From: an uncultured Alphaproteobacteria bacterium | Lineage (GTDB): Bacteria > Pseudomonadota > Alphaproteobacteria > Geminicoccales > Geminicoccaceae | DNA length: 64,000 nucleotides | Assembly (NCBI GenBank): GCA_937995535.1 | Contig: CALKJU010000046.1 | Span: 24,823 to 88,822 of the forward strand | Direction: 5' to 3' | Shown here: in pieces, positions 19,820 through 28,908 of the stretch | Position numbering within the stretch: position 1 is the stretch's first letter | How the letters are laid out: every line of letters begins with the position of its first letter | The notes under the pieces: model-generated | Told to the model about the DNA's origin: nothing | The model's input: only the letters and a program-made list of their open reading frames with translations | Databases searched by the model: none | Made by a program: the position numbers and the translations under genes

Positions 19820-20761
19820 TCACGCCACCTCGGCACCGTAATAGAGCGTCACCGTGTGCCGCGCCTCGGCGAAGAACAGCCAGCGCTCGAGGAGCGCGCC
19901 GAGGATCGCCGCGGCGGCGGCGGCGGCGGCGAGCCCGGGGGTCGGGGCCCCGCGCAGCGCTGTGAGCGCGAGCAGCGCCAGGAGCAGCGGCGCGCCGCCG
20001 CCGAGCAGCACGGCCAGACGGCGCAGCGTCAGGCGGTGCTTGCGCGCCACGCGAAAGCCCATCTCGCGCGTGAGATAGTTGTCCATGCTGTGCGGCGGCT
20101 CGACGAGGCGTACCCGGCCGAGATGGCCCAGCCCGGTGGCCGTCCCGGCGTCGGCCACCGCCTGCGCGCCGTCCGCGGCCTGCCAGGCCAGCAGCTTCAC
20201 CGTCCAGGCGAGGAGCGCCGCGAGCCCCGCGACGCCCGGCGCCGCGGTCCCGGGATCGCCGGCGAGCGCCGCGACGAGCCAAGCGAGCGGCGCGCCCGTG
20301 GCCACGGCCAGCGCAAGGAACGTCGCCGGCACCCAGGGGCTGTGCCAGCGCGCGATCGGCCGCAGCGCGGCGTAGATCATCGCCGTGCAGAGCACCGTCG
20401 CCAGCGCGCAGGCGGCGGTCGCGACACCGAGGACGCGGACCGGTCCGTCGCCGAGCGCCCAGGCGGCGAGCAGCCCGAGCGCCGGAAGGTAGGTGACGGC
20501 GGCGGCCACGGCTTCGCGTGACAGCCAGGAGCTGCGCCACTGGCTGAGCGCCCGCCAGGCGCGCTCGGGATGGCCGAGATGCGCCGTCGAGGCGAGCAGC
20601 CCGGCGGTGACGAGGAGCAGGGCGGCCGCCGCCCCGCCTGCATCCCAGGCCGTGAGCTCGGACGCGCGACCGGTCGCGGCGGCGAGCCCGAGCAGCGCGA
20701 GCCACCCGTAACCGGCGCCGGACAGCACCGTGAACAGGACCAGCGACGGAGCCGGGTGCAT
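19820..20761 (-). CDS. soeC: Sulfite dehydrogenase membrane anchor SoeC (DmsC family)
   Basis: The 313-residue protein has about eight hydrophobic helices of the DmsC family, with recognisable HLGHPERAWRALSQWRSSWLSREA and the C-terminal RWLFFAEARHTVTLYYG. In SoeABC complexes this subunit anchors the cytoplasmic catalytic pair to the membrane and passes electrons to quinone. It starts 10 bases after soeB ends. Family membership is clear; the Soe rather than Dms assignment rests on the neighbouring large subunit and its lack of a Tat signal. Confidence 0.82.
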   Translation of the reverse strand: MHPAPSLVLFTVLSGAGYGWLALLGLAAATGRASELTAWDAGGAAAALLLVTAGLLASTAHLGHPERAWRALSQWRSSWLSREAVAAAVTYLPALGLLAAWALGDGPVRVLGVATAACALATVLCTAMIYAALRPIARWHSPWVPATFLALAVATGAPLAWLVAALAGDPGTAAPGVAGLAALLAWTVKLLAWQAADGAQAVADAGTATGLGHLGRVRLVEPPHSMDNYLTREMGFRVARKHRLTLRRLAVLLGGGAPLLLALLALTALRGAPTPGLAAAAAAAAILGALLERWLFFAEARHTVTLYYGAEVA

Positions 20762-20770
20762 CCGCGCGCG

Positions 20771-21511
20771 TCAGCCGCCCAGCAGGCGATCGACCCAGCC
20801 CCACAGCCCACCCGGCCCGGCGACGTCGGGGAGCGCCCGCGGCGGGTCCTCGTCGCCCTGCCGGCGCGGGCGCGGTGGCAGGTACTTGTTGGTCGGCCGG
20901 TAGCCCAGCTCGGGCATGAGGTCGAAGCCGCCGCGGGCGGCGACCAGCCGTGCCGCCGGGCTCGCCGGGTCGGCGAGGTCGCCGAAATGGCGCGCGCGCG
21001 CCGGGCAGCTCGCCACGCAGGCCGGCTCGCGCTCCTCTTCCGGCAGCGTCTCGTTATAGATCCGGTCGATGCAGAGCGTGCATTTCTTCATCACGCCCTC
21101 GACCGGATCGAGCTCGCGCGCGCCATAGGGGCAGGCCCAGGCGCACAGGCCGCAGCCGATGCACTTCGCCTCGTCGACCAGGACGATGCCGTCAGCCGCA
21201 CGCTTGTACGACGCGCCGGTCGGGCACACCGTGACGCAGGCGGCGTTCTCGCAGTGCAGGCAGGATTTCGGGAAGTACACCGTCTGGCCGCAGCCACCAC
21301 CGGCCGGCGCGACCTCGTAGCCGTGGACGCGGTTGAGCCACGCCCCCGAAGGCTCGCGGCCATAGGGCTCGACGTCCGACAGGGGTGCCGGGTGGCCGCC
21401 TGTGTTCCACTGCTTGCAGCTCACGACGCAGGCCTGGCAGCCGACGCAGGTGTCGAGGTCGATCACGAGCCCCAGGCGGCGCGGCGGCGGGGTCGGCGGC
21501 AGTGAGGTCAC
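20771..21511 (-). CDS. soeB: Sulfite dehydrogenase iron-sulfur subunit SoeB
   Basis: The 246-residue subunit contains four ferredoxin-type cysteine clusters: CVGCQACVVSC, CLHCENAACVTVC, CIGCGLCAWAC and KKCTLCIDR...CVASCPARARHFGDL, enough for four [4Fe-4S] centres linking the molybdenum site to the membrane anchor. The GTG at 21511 overlaps the soeA stop as GTGA, fixing the start and implying coupled translation. There is no signal peptide, consistent with a cytoplasm-facing complex. Confidence 0.88.
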   Translation of the reverse strand: MTSLPPTPPPRRLGLVIDLDTCVGCQACVVSCKQWNTGGHPAPLSDVEPYGREPSGAWLNRVHGYEVAPAGGGCGQTVYFPKSCLHCENAACVTVCPTGASYKRAADGIVLVDEAKCIGCGLCAWACPYGARELDPVEGVMKKCTLCIDRIYNETLPEEEREPACVASCPARARHFGDLADPASPAARLVAARGGFDLMPELGYRPTNKYLPPRPRRQGDEDPPRALPDVAGPGGLWGWVDRLLGG

Positions 21512-24354
21512 GGGAACTCGCCGCCCCGTGCCGGAGCACCGTGACGCAGCACGCGCGGCGGCGGCGCCGCGCCCGGCGGTGCCGGCAGCGGCGCCCAGTC
21601 CGGCGACGGTCCGCGGGCCTCGGCCTTCTCCAGCCGGACCAGCAGGTCGAACCAAGCCGCCTGCCCGGTGATCGGGTCGGCGTTGGCGAACTCGGCACCG
21701 TCCGTGGCGGGCAGCCGATCGTCGATCAGATGGTTGAGCAAGAAGCCCTCCGTGGCCTCGGGCGCGTCCCCGGACAGACCCGCCGTTCCGCGTCGCCGGC
21801 CGATCGCGTTCCACGTCCACACCGTGTCGGGATGGACGCCCTCGACCAGGCGGATGCGGGCCCGAACCCGGCCGAGCCGGCCGACGATCCACACCCAGTC
21901 GTCGTCGGCCAGGCCGAGACGGGCGGCGGTCGCGCGGTGGACATGGAGGCGATTGGCGGCGTGGAGCTGGCGCAGCCAGGCATTGTGGCCACCCCAGCTG
22001 TGGTACATTGCCATCGGCCGCTGCGTGAGCGCGTGCAGCGGGTAGGCATCGCCGCTCAGCTCCTGATCGAACGGCCGGTACCAGAACGGGAGCGGGTCGA
22101 AGAACCGCTCGATGCGCGCACGGTGGCTCGCCGGCGGGCGGACGGCGCCGTGCCCGCGCGCCGCCAGACGGAAGCGCTGCAAGGGCTCGCTGTAGAGCTG
22201 CAGCACGATCGGCGCGGCGTCGTCGATCAGGCCGATCTGCGCCGCCAGCTTGAGATAGTCGCGGTTGACGTGCTTCATCCAGCGCTGCTCGGGAGCGAGC
22301 GGTGCCGAGAAGAAGCAGCCGTTGGCGCGGTATCGCTCGAGCTGCGCCGGGTTCGGCTCGCCCTTGCCGATCTTGTCGCCGGCCGCGCCGCGCCAGCCGG
22401 CGAGCGGACCGATCCCCGGCCTGCGCTCGTGGTGCTGGAGATAGTCGGGGTAGCCGCCGGGGAAGCGGGGGCCGCCGTCCGCCGCGGTGAAGGCCGGTAG
22501 CCCGAGGCGATGGCCGAGATCGATCAGCACGTCCTGGAAGGGGCGGACGTCGCGGTCGGGCGCCAGCACCGGCTGGCGGATCGCGTCCTGGATCGCGTCG
22601 GGCGAGCCGATCGGCCGGTCGAGCAGCGAGATGCAGTCCCAGCGCTCGAGATAGGTCGTGTCCGGCAGGACGAGATCGGCATAGGCGACCATCTCGGAGT
22701 GGAACGCATCGGAGTAGATGATCCGTGGAATCCGATAGGCGCCGGTCGTCGGGTCGGTCGCGGTCAGCAGGTCGATCGTCTCGGCGGTGCTCATCGCCGA
22801 GTTCCACGCCATGTTGGTCATGTAGAGGAAGAGCGTGTCGATCGGGTATGGATCGCCGCGGACGGCGTTGCGGATCACCGTGTGCAGCATGCCGTGCACG
22901 GCGAGCGGCGCGTCCCAGGAGAACGCCTTGTCGAGGCGCCGCGGCGTGCCGTCCGGGTCGACCAGGAGGTCCTCGGGCCCGGTCGGATAGCCGAGCGGCA
23001 TCCCGGCGAGCGGCCGGCCGGGCGCCATCTGCACCGCCTTGCCGGCCGGTTTCGGAGCGGGCGGGATCGGCTTCGGATGCGGCAGCTTGAACCGCCAGGC
23101 GCCCGGGACGTCGACCGCGCCCAGCAGGAGCTGCAGCAGGTGCAGCGCGCGGCAGGTCTGGAAGCCGTTGGCGTGTGCCGCCACCCCGCGCATCGCGTGG
23201 ATCGCCACCGGGCGCCCCTCGACGCGCGCGTGGCGCTGCCCGGTCCAGTCGGTCCAGGGCTGCTCCAGCACCGGCGGGTCGGTGAATGCGGCCGCGGCGA
23301 TCTCCACGGCGAGGCGGCGGATCGTCGCCGCCGGCAGGCCGGTCCGCTCGGCCACGGCGTCCGGGCTGTAGGCGGCATCGAGGTAGCGTTCGGCGACCAG
23401 CTCGAGAACCGGTCGCGCGTGCCGCCCGTCCGGGAGCGTCGTGCGGCCGTGCAGCGCGGCGTCGCCGGAAGCGAAGGGGACGACGATCCCGCGCGCGCGG
23501 TCGCGCACCAGCGGCCGGCCCTCCGCATCGCGTGCGATCAGCCCGTCGCTGGCCTCGCCCGGCGCATCGACGACGAGCCAGCCGGCGTTGGTCCAGCGCT
23601 GCAGGTAGGACGCGTCGATCCGCCCGGCGCGGAGCAGCTCGTGGATCAGCGCCAGGATCAGCAGCCCGTCGGTCCCCGGCCGGATCGGCAGCCACTCGTC
23701 GGCGATCGCCGAGTAGCCGGTGCGCACCGGGTTGACCGAAACGATCTTCGCTCCACGCGCCTTGAGCTCGGCAAGGCCGCGCTTGATCGGGTTGCTGTCG
23801 TGGTCCTCGGCGACGCCGACGAGCAGCAGGTAGCGGGTCCGCTCCCAGTCCGGCTCGCCGAACTCCCAGAACGACCCGCCCAGCGTGTAGAGGCCGGCGG
23901 CGGCCATGTTGACCGAGCAGAAGCCGCCATGCGCGGCGTAGTTGGGCGTGCCGAACTGCGCCGCCCAGAATCCGGTCAAGGCCTGGCTCTGGTCCCGGCC
24001 GGTGAAGAAGGCGAGACGGCGCGGATCGGTGGCGCGGATCGACCGCAGCCAGTCGGTCGCGATCGCCAGCGCCTCGTCCCACGAGATCCGGCGGAACTCG
24101 CCGCTGCCGCGGGGGCCCGTGCGCAGCAGCGGCGCGCGCAGCCGCGACGGCGCAAGCTGCTGCATGATGCCGGCCGAGCCCTTGGCGCAGAGCACGCCGC
24201 GATTGACCGGGTGGCGCCGGTTGCCCTCGATGTAGCGCAGCCGGCCGTCGCTCAGGTGGACCCGGATCCCGCACCGACAGGCGCACATGTAGCAGGTCGT
24301 CGTCTTGACCTCGTCGGCCGTCGGCCGGGACAGGTCGAGCACGGGCTCGGCCAC
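21508..24354 (-). CDS. soeA: Molybdopterin oxidoreductase, sulfite dehydrogenase catalytic subunit SoeA
   Basis: The 948-residue subunit starts with the [4Fe-4S] motif TTCYMCACRCGIRVHLSDG...GVLCAKGSAG and continues with the bis-MGD domains of the DMSO-reductase superfamily, ending with WTWNAIGRRRGTAGL and LLNHLIDD. There is no Tat signal, which fits cytoplasmic SoeA and argues against periplasmic DmsA. The complex oxidises sulfite to sulfate. The GTG at 24354 is chosen because a GGGAGGACGAGG ribosome-binding site (24361-24372) lies six bases upstream. The precise substrate is inferred from family and operon; thiosulfate or polysulfide relatives cannot be fully excluded. Confidence 0.82.
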   Translation of the reverse strand: MAEPVLDLSRPTADEVKTTTCYMCACRCGIRVHLSDGRLRYIEGNRRHPVNRGVLCAKGSAGIMQQLAPSRLRAPLLRTGPRGSGEFRRISWDEALAIATDWLRSIRATDPRRLAFFTGRDQSQALTGFWAAQFGTPNYAAHGGFCSVNMAAAGLYTLGGSFWEFGEPDWERTRYLLLVGVAEDHDSNPIKRGLAELKARGAKIVSVNPVRTGYSAIADEWLPIRPGTDGLLILALIHELLRAGRIDASYLQRWTNAGWLVVDAPGEASDGLIARDAEGRPLVRDRARGIVVPFASGDAALHGRTTLPDGRHARPVLELVAERYLDAAYSPDAVAERTGLPAATIRRLAVEIAAAAFTDPPVLEQPWTDWTGQRHARVEGRPVAIHAMRGVAAHANGFQTCRALHLLQLLLGAVDVPGAWRFKLPHPKPIPPAPKPAGKAVQMAPGRPLAGMPLGYPTGPEDLLVDPDGTPRRLDKAFSWDAPLAVHGMLHTVIRNAVRGDPYPIDTLFLYMTNMAWNSAMSTAETIDLLTATDPTTGAYRIPRIIYSDAFHSEMVAYADLVLPDTTYLERWDCISLLDRPIGSPDAIQDAIRQPVLAPDRDVRPFQDVLIDLGHRLGLPAFTAADGGPRFPGGYPDYLQHHERRPGIGPLAGWRGAAGDKIGKGEPNPAQLERYRANGCFFSAPLAPEQRWMKHVNRDYLKLAAQIGLIDDAAPIVLQLYSEPLQRFRLAARGHGAVRPPASHRARIERFFDPLPFWYRPFDQELSGDAYPLHALTQRPMAMYHSWGGHNAWLRQLHAANRLHVHRATAARLGLADDDWVWIVGRLGRVRARIRLVEGVHPDTVWTWNAIGRRRGTAGLSGDAPEATEGFLLNHLIDDRLPATDGAEFANADPITGQAAWFDLLVRLEKAEARGPSPDWAPLPAPPGAAPPPRVLRHGAPARGGEFP

Positions 24355-24360
24355 GCGGAT

Positions 24361-24372
24361 CCTCGTCCTCCC
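24361..24372 (-). promoter_or_regulatory. Ribosome-binding site deciding the soeA GTG start
   Basis: On the minus strand this reads GGGAGGACGAGG and ends six bases before GTG 24354. No in-frame ATG upstream has comparable spacing, so it supports the GTG start. Confidence 0.7.
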
Positions 24373-24454
24373 TTGCGCCGCCGTCGGACCGCGCGGCCGC
24401 CGCACTCTAGGCGGCGTCCGTCCGGTTGGCGAGCCTGGGGCCGCCCCGGCCCGA

Positions 24455-24949
24455 TCAGAAGGTGAGCGTGATCGCCACCGTGTCGCTGTAGGTTCCCGGG
24501 GCCACCGTTTGGCCCGCGGGGATGCGGCCGAAGATGCTGACGGTCTGGGCGCCGCTGGTCGGCGCGGTGAGCGTGAGGCCCGCCGTGCCGCTGCCGAACA
24601 CGCTCGTCCGGGCGCTGTTCTTGTAGATCTCGTAAGTCAGGAAGCCGCCGGCGTCGGAGCGCATCCGCCGCGTGGTCCCGCTCGGGTTGGCGCCGGGGCC
24701 CAGCTCGAGCGTCAGGGTCAGACCGACGCACTGGGTGTAGCGGATGCTGCCGGTGACATCGAGATTCGCGGTCGCCCCGGCCTGGTAGGTCCCGAAGTCC
24801 ATGCTCGCCGTGGTCAGGTTGCAAGCACTCTCGACGGTCGCCGACACTGGCAGGTTGGCGGTGCGGGTGGCCGCGCCCACAGGCAGGGCCGCGCTCGCGA
24901 GGGCGAGGCCCAGCAGGCAGGCCCGGCCCGCCTTGCGGAAGGTCGTCAT
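24455..24949 (-). CDS. Spore coat protein U domain (SCPU) secreted protein
   Basis: The 164-residue product has a signal peptide ending near VGAAT and one SCPU domain: SATVESACNLTTASMDFGTY, SIRYTQCVGLTLTLELGPG, and the closing GTYSDTVAITLTF. The two cysteines in conserved places (CNLT and TQC) would form the family disulfide. SCPU proteins are subunits of Csu-type chaperone-usher fibres. No chaperone, usher or second subunit is nearby, so this is a lone copy; it may be assembled by machinery elsewhere or have another role. Confidence 0.88.
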   Translation of the reverse strand: MTTFRKAGRACLLGLALASAALPVGAATRTANLPVSATVESACNLTTASMDFGTYQAGATANLDVTGSIRYTQCVGLTLTLELGPGANPSGTTRRMRSDAGGFLTYEIYKNSARTSVFGSGTAGLTLTAPTSGAQTVSIFGRIPAGQTVAPGTYSDTVAITLTF

Positions 24950-25001
24950 GACAGGTCTCCGGTCTGGCTCAGCGGCGGCCAGCTTGGCCGGATCAGCCTT
25001 G

Positions 25002-25026
25002 CCGCCCGGTTAACGTTACCGGCGGG
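25002..25026. repeat. Imperfect palindrome with TAACGTTA core
   Basis: The core TAACGTTA (25011-25018) is a perfect 8-base palindrome flanked by complementary arms CCGCCCGG (25002-25009) and CCGGCGGG (25019-25026), with one unpaired base. It is an AT-rich island in a very GC-rich gap between the SCPU gene and the divergent amidohydrolase gene, a position suited to an operator. No regulator is adjacent, so function is speculative. Confidence 0.35.
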
Positions 25027-25089
25027 ACTTTCCGACCGGGTGCCGCAGGCCTATGCAGCCCTGCGGAAGCGGGCGGGGAGGCCCAGGCG

Positions 25090-26226
25090 ATGCGCTACGA
25101 CCTGCTGCTGCGCGGTGGCCGGGTGATCGACCCGCGATCCGGGCTCGACGGCGTCGCCGACGTGGCGCTGCACGACGGCCGGGTCGCGGCGGTCGGCGCG
25201 TCGCTCGACGCCGAGGGGACGCTCGAGCGCGACCTCGCCGGCTGCATCGTCATGCCCGGCATGATCGACTTCCACGCCCATGTCTATCCGGCCGGCACGT
25301 CGCTGGGCGTCGATCCCGACGCGCTGGCGCGGCGCGCCGGCACCACCACCTGGCTCGACGTCGGCAGCGCTGGGGCCGGCAACATCGCCGGCCTGCGCGA
25401 CCACGTGGCGGCGCGCGCCGCGACCCGCGTGCTGGCCTATCTCCACGTCAGCTTCGCCGGGATCTTCGGCTTCTCGCGCGAGGTGATGGTCGGCGAGTCT
25501 TGGGACCTGCGGCTGCTCGAGCCCGCGGTCTGTGCCCGCGTCGCGCGCGAGAACCCGGACCTCGTCCGCGGCATCAAGGTCCGGATCGGCGCGCTGACCA
25601 GCGGCCCGCACGGACTCCTGCCGCTGCACCTCGCGATCGAGGCCGCCGAGCTCGCCGGACTGCCGGTCATGTGCCACATCGACCGGCCGCCGCCGACCTA
25701 CGCCCAGGTCCTCGAGACGCTCCGCCCGGGCGACATCCTGACCCACTGCTTCCGCCCGCCGCCGAACGCGCCGCTCGGCGGCGACGGGCGGGTCCGCGAG
25801 GCCTGCTGGCAGGCGCGCGAGCGCGGTGTGCTGTTCGACGTGGCGCACGGCATGGGCTCGTTCAGCTTCGCCGTGGCCGAGGCGATGCTCGCCCAGGGCT
25901 TCGCGCCGGACATCGTCAGCTCCGACGTGCACAGCCTGTGCGTCGACGGGCCGGCGTTCGACAATCTCGAGACCATGTCGAAGTTCCTGACCCTCGGCAT
26001 GGACCTGCCGAGCCTCGTGGCCGCGGTCAGCGCGACCCCGGCCCTGAAGCTCGGCCGGCCGGACCTCGCCGACCTCGCCCCGGGCAGCACCGGCGACGTG
26101 ACCGTGCTCGAACTGGTCGAGGGCGACTTCACCCTGGTCGACGTGACCGGCGCCACGCGCCGCACGCCGCGCAAGCTGCGCACCCGCGCCGTCGTCCTCG
26201 CCGGCCGCCTGTGGCACGAGGCGTGA
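25090..26226 (+). CDS. Dihydroorotase-like amidohydrolase/deacetylase
   Basis: The 378-residue protein belongs to the amidohydrolase superfamily. It shows the HxH metal motif in MIDFHAHVYP, a lysine in GIKVRIG that is probably carboxylated to bridge two metals, histidines in MCHID and LTHCF, and the catalytic Asp in SSDVHS. This pattern fits the amidohydrolase/deacetylase group near dihydroorotase. The substrate is unknown. The ATG at 25090 follows a GGGGAGG ribosome-binding site. It is convergent with the TolC-type gene, only 7 bases apart. Confidence 0.88.
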   Translation: MRYDLLLRGGRVIDPRSGLDGVADVALHDGRVAAVGASLDAEGTLERDLAGCIVMPGMIDFHAHVYPAGTSLGVDPDALARRAGTTTWLDVGSAGAGNIAGLRDHVAARAATRVLAYLHVSFAGIFGFSREVMVGESWDLRLLEPAVCARVARENPDLVRGIKVRIGALTSGPHGLLPLHLAIEAAELAGLPVMCHIDRPPPTYAQVLETLRPGDILTHCFRPPPNAPLGGDGRVREACWQARERGVLFDVAHGMGSFSFAVAEAMLAQGFAPDIVSSDVHSLCVDGPAFDNLETMSKFLTLGMDLPSLVAAVSATPALKLGRPDLADLAPGSTGDVTVLELVEGDFTLVDVTGATRRTPRKLRTRAVVLAGRLWHEA

Positions 26227-26233
26227 CGCGCCC

Positions 26234-27619
26234 CTAACGCCCGTCGTCGATGCCGAACAGACGGTTGCGGTTGCGGTCGTAGTAGACGCTGGGTTGGTAC
26301 GGCTCGACCGGCAGGCCGAGGTCGACGACGGTGAGGCTGCCGGCCGCGGCGCGCAGGGCATAGCTCGATTCGACCTCGATCGCCTGGGCGCGAACCAGGT
26401 TGACCTGCGAGGTGAACAGATCCTGCTGCGCGTCGAGTACGTCGATCACCGTGCGCAGGCCGACCTGCTGCTCGGCGTTGACGCCCTCGTAGGCGATCTC
26501 GTTGGCCCGCACCTCGTCGCGCAGCGCGCGGACCGCGGCGGCCGCCGCGAGCAGCCGGTCCCAGGCCGCGGCGACCGTCGCCTGGACCGAGCGGTTCGCG
26601 GACTCGAGCTGGCTGCGCCGCTGCTGCGCCGTCTGCCGGTTCTGGCGCACCGCCGCATATTCGGCCCCGCCCTGATAGAGCGGGATCGACAGCACCAGCC
26701 CCAGCGAGGCGCTGCGGTCCCAGTCGATCCCGGCACGGGGCGAGTCGGCGTAGCCGGCGTCGCCGCGGAGATCGAGACTGGGCAGGATGTTGGCGAAGGC
26801 GACGTCGACATCGTCGCGCGCGGCGAACAGCTGGTAGGTCGCGCGGACCACCGCCGGGTTGGCCTCGGCCAGGGCCTGCGCCTCGGCCAGGCTCGCCGGC
26901 AGCTCGGTAAGGCGGAGGGGCACCGCAAGCTTCTCCGGGTCGCGCCCGATCACCCGGCGGAACTCGGCGTTCGAAGCGGCGAGGTCGGCCTTGGCGACCT
27001 CGACGTCGGAGCGCCCGCGCGACAGCCGCGCCTCGGCCTGGGCGACGTCGGTTCGCGCCACCTCGCCGACCGCGAACTGGTCCTGGGTCTGCTGCAGCTG
27101 GCGGCGCAGCACCCGCTCGTTGTTGAGTGCCAGATCGAGAACGGCGAGATCGCGCCAGGCGGCGGTGTAGGCGCGCACCGCATCGAGCAGCACGGCCTGC
27201 TCGGTGGCGACGAGGCCGGCGCGTCCGGCGCGCACGAGGTTCTCGGCCCGGCTGACCTGCGCCTGGGTGCCGCCGCCGGCATAGAGGTTCTGACGGAAGC
27301 TCAGGGCGACGCCCTTGGCGTCGGTGTCGATGTCGACCTCGTTCTTGCTGCCCTCGATCTGCTGCGTGCCGCGGACCGAGCGCAGCTCGCCGTCGACGAA
27401 CACCTGCGGCCGATAGCCGGAGAGCGCCTGCGGCACGAGCTCGTCGGTGGCGCGCAGTTCGGCGCGCGCCGCCTCCAGGTCCGGGTTGCCGAGATAGGCC
27501 GAGACGAGCGCCTCGTTGAGCGTGTCCGCGGCCGCGCCGGATACGGCCAGCCCGGCCATGGCCAGACACGCCACGCCGGCGACCCCTACGCGCCACCAGG
27601 CACGTCGCCGCGTGCGCAT
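26234..27619 (-). CDS. TolC-family outer membrane efflux/secretion channel
   Basis: The 461-residue product has a signal peptide (MRTRRRAWWRVGVAGVACLAMAG...) and two outer-membrane-efflux repeats: a first half with LNEALVSAYLGNPDLEAARAEL and a second half with SIPLYQGG and NEIAYEGVNAEQQVGLRTVIDVLDAQQDL. These are the classical TolC/type I secretion signatures. The ATG at 27619 has a GGAGGTGG site just upstream; a longer frame start at 27676 is less likely. No inner-membrane ABC or adaptor gene is adjacent. It could serve the RTX-like protein at 48011, but that is only a possibility. Confidence 0.92.
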   Translation of the reverse strand: MRTRRRAWWRVGVAGVACLAMAGLAVSGAAADTLNEALVSAYLGNPDLEAARAELRATDELVPQALSGYRPQVFVDGELRSVRGTQQIEGSKNEVDIDTDAKGVALSFRQNLYAGGGTQAQVSRAENLVRAGRAGLVATEQAVLLDAVRAYTAAWRDLAVLDLALNNERVLRRQLQQTQDQFAVGEVARTDVAQAEARLSRGRSDVEVAKADLAASNAEFRRVIGRDPEKLAVPLRLTELPASLAEAQALAEANPAVVRATYQLFAARDDVDVAFANILPSLDLRGDAGYADSPRAGIDWDRSASLGLVLSIPLYQGGAEYAAVRQNRQTAQQRRSQLESANRSVQATVAAAWDRLLAAAAAVRALRDEVRANEIAYEGVNAEQQVGLRTVIDVLDAQQDLFTSQVNLVRAQAIEVESSYALRAAAGSLTVVDLGLPVEPYQPSVYYDRNRNRLFGIDDGR

Positions 27620-27803
27620 CGCCACCTCCACGCCGATCCCGACCGGTCGGGCGAACCGCACGAAGCCCGACCTCACGGCGAAACCTAGGTCGCGGGCCGA
27701 GCGCGAGGCAAGGCTCAGCGCCCGTGCCGCTGGCGGACGCCCGCCCGCGGCGGCAGGATCGTTGCAGGAAGATCACCCGAGCTGCACGGTCGCGACGGCC
27801 CCG

Positions 27804-28862
<1,059 letters not shown>

Positions 28863-28908
28863 TGGACGCCACAGGCGCGCACCCGGCGGGGAGTGGTAGA
28901 GCGCCACC

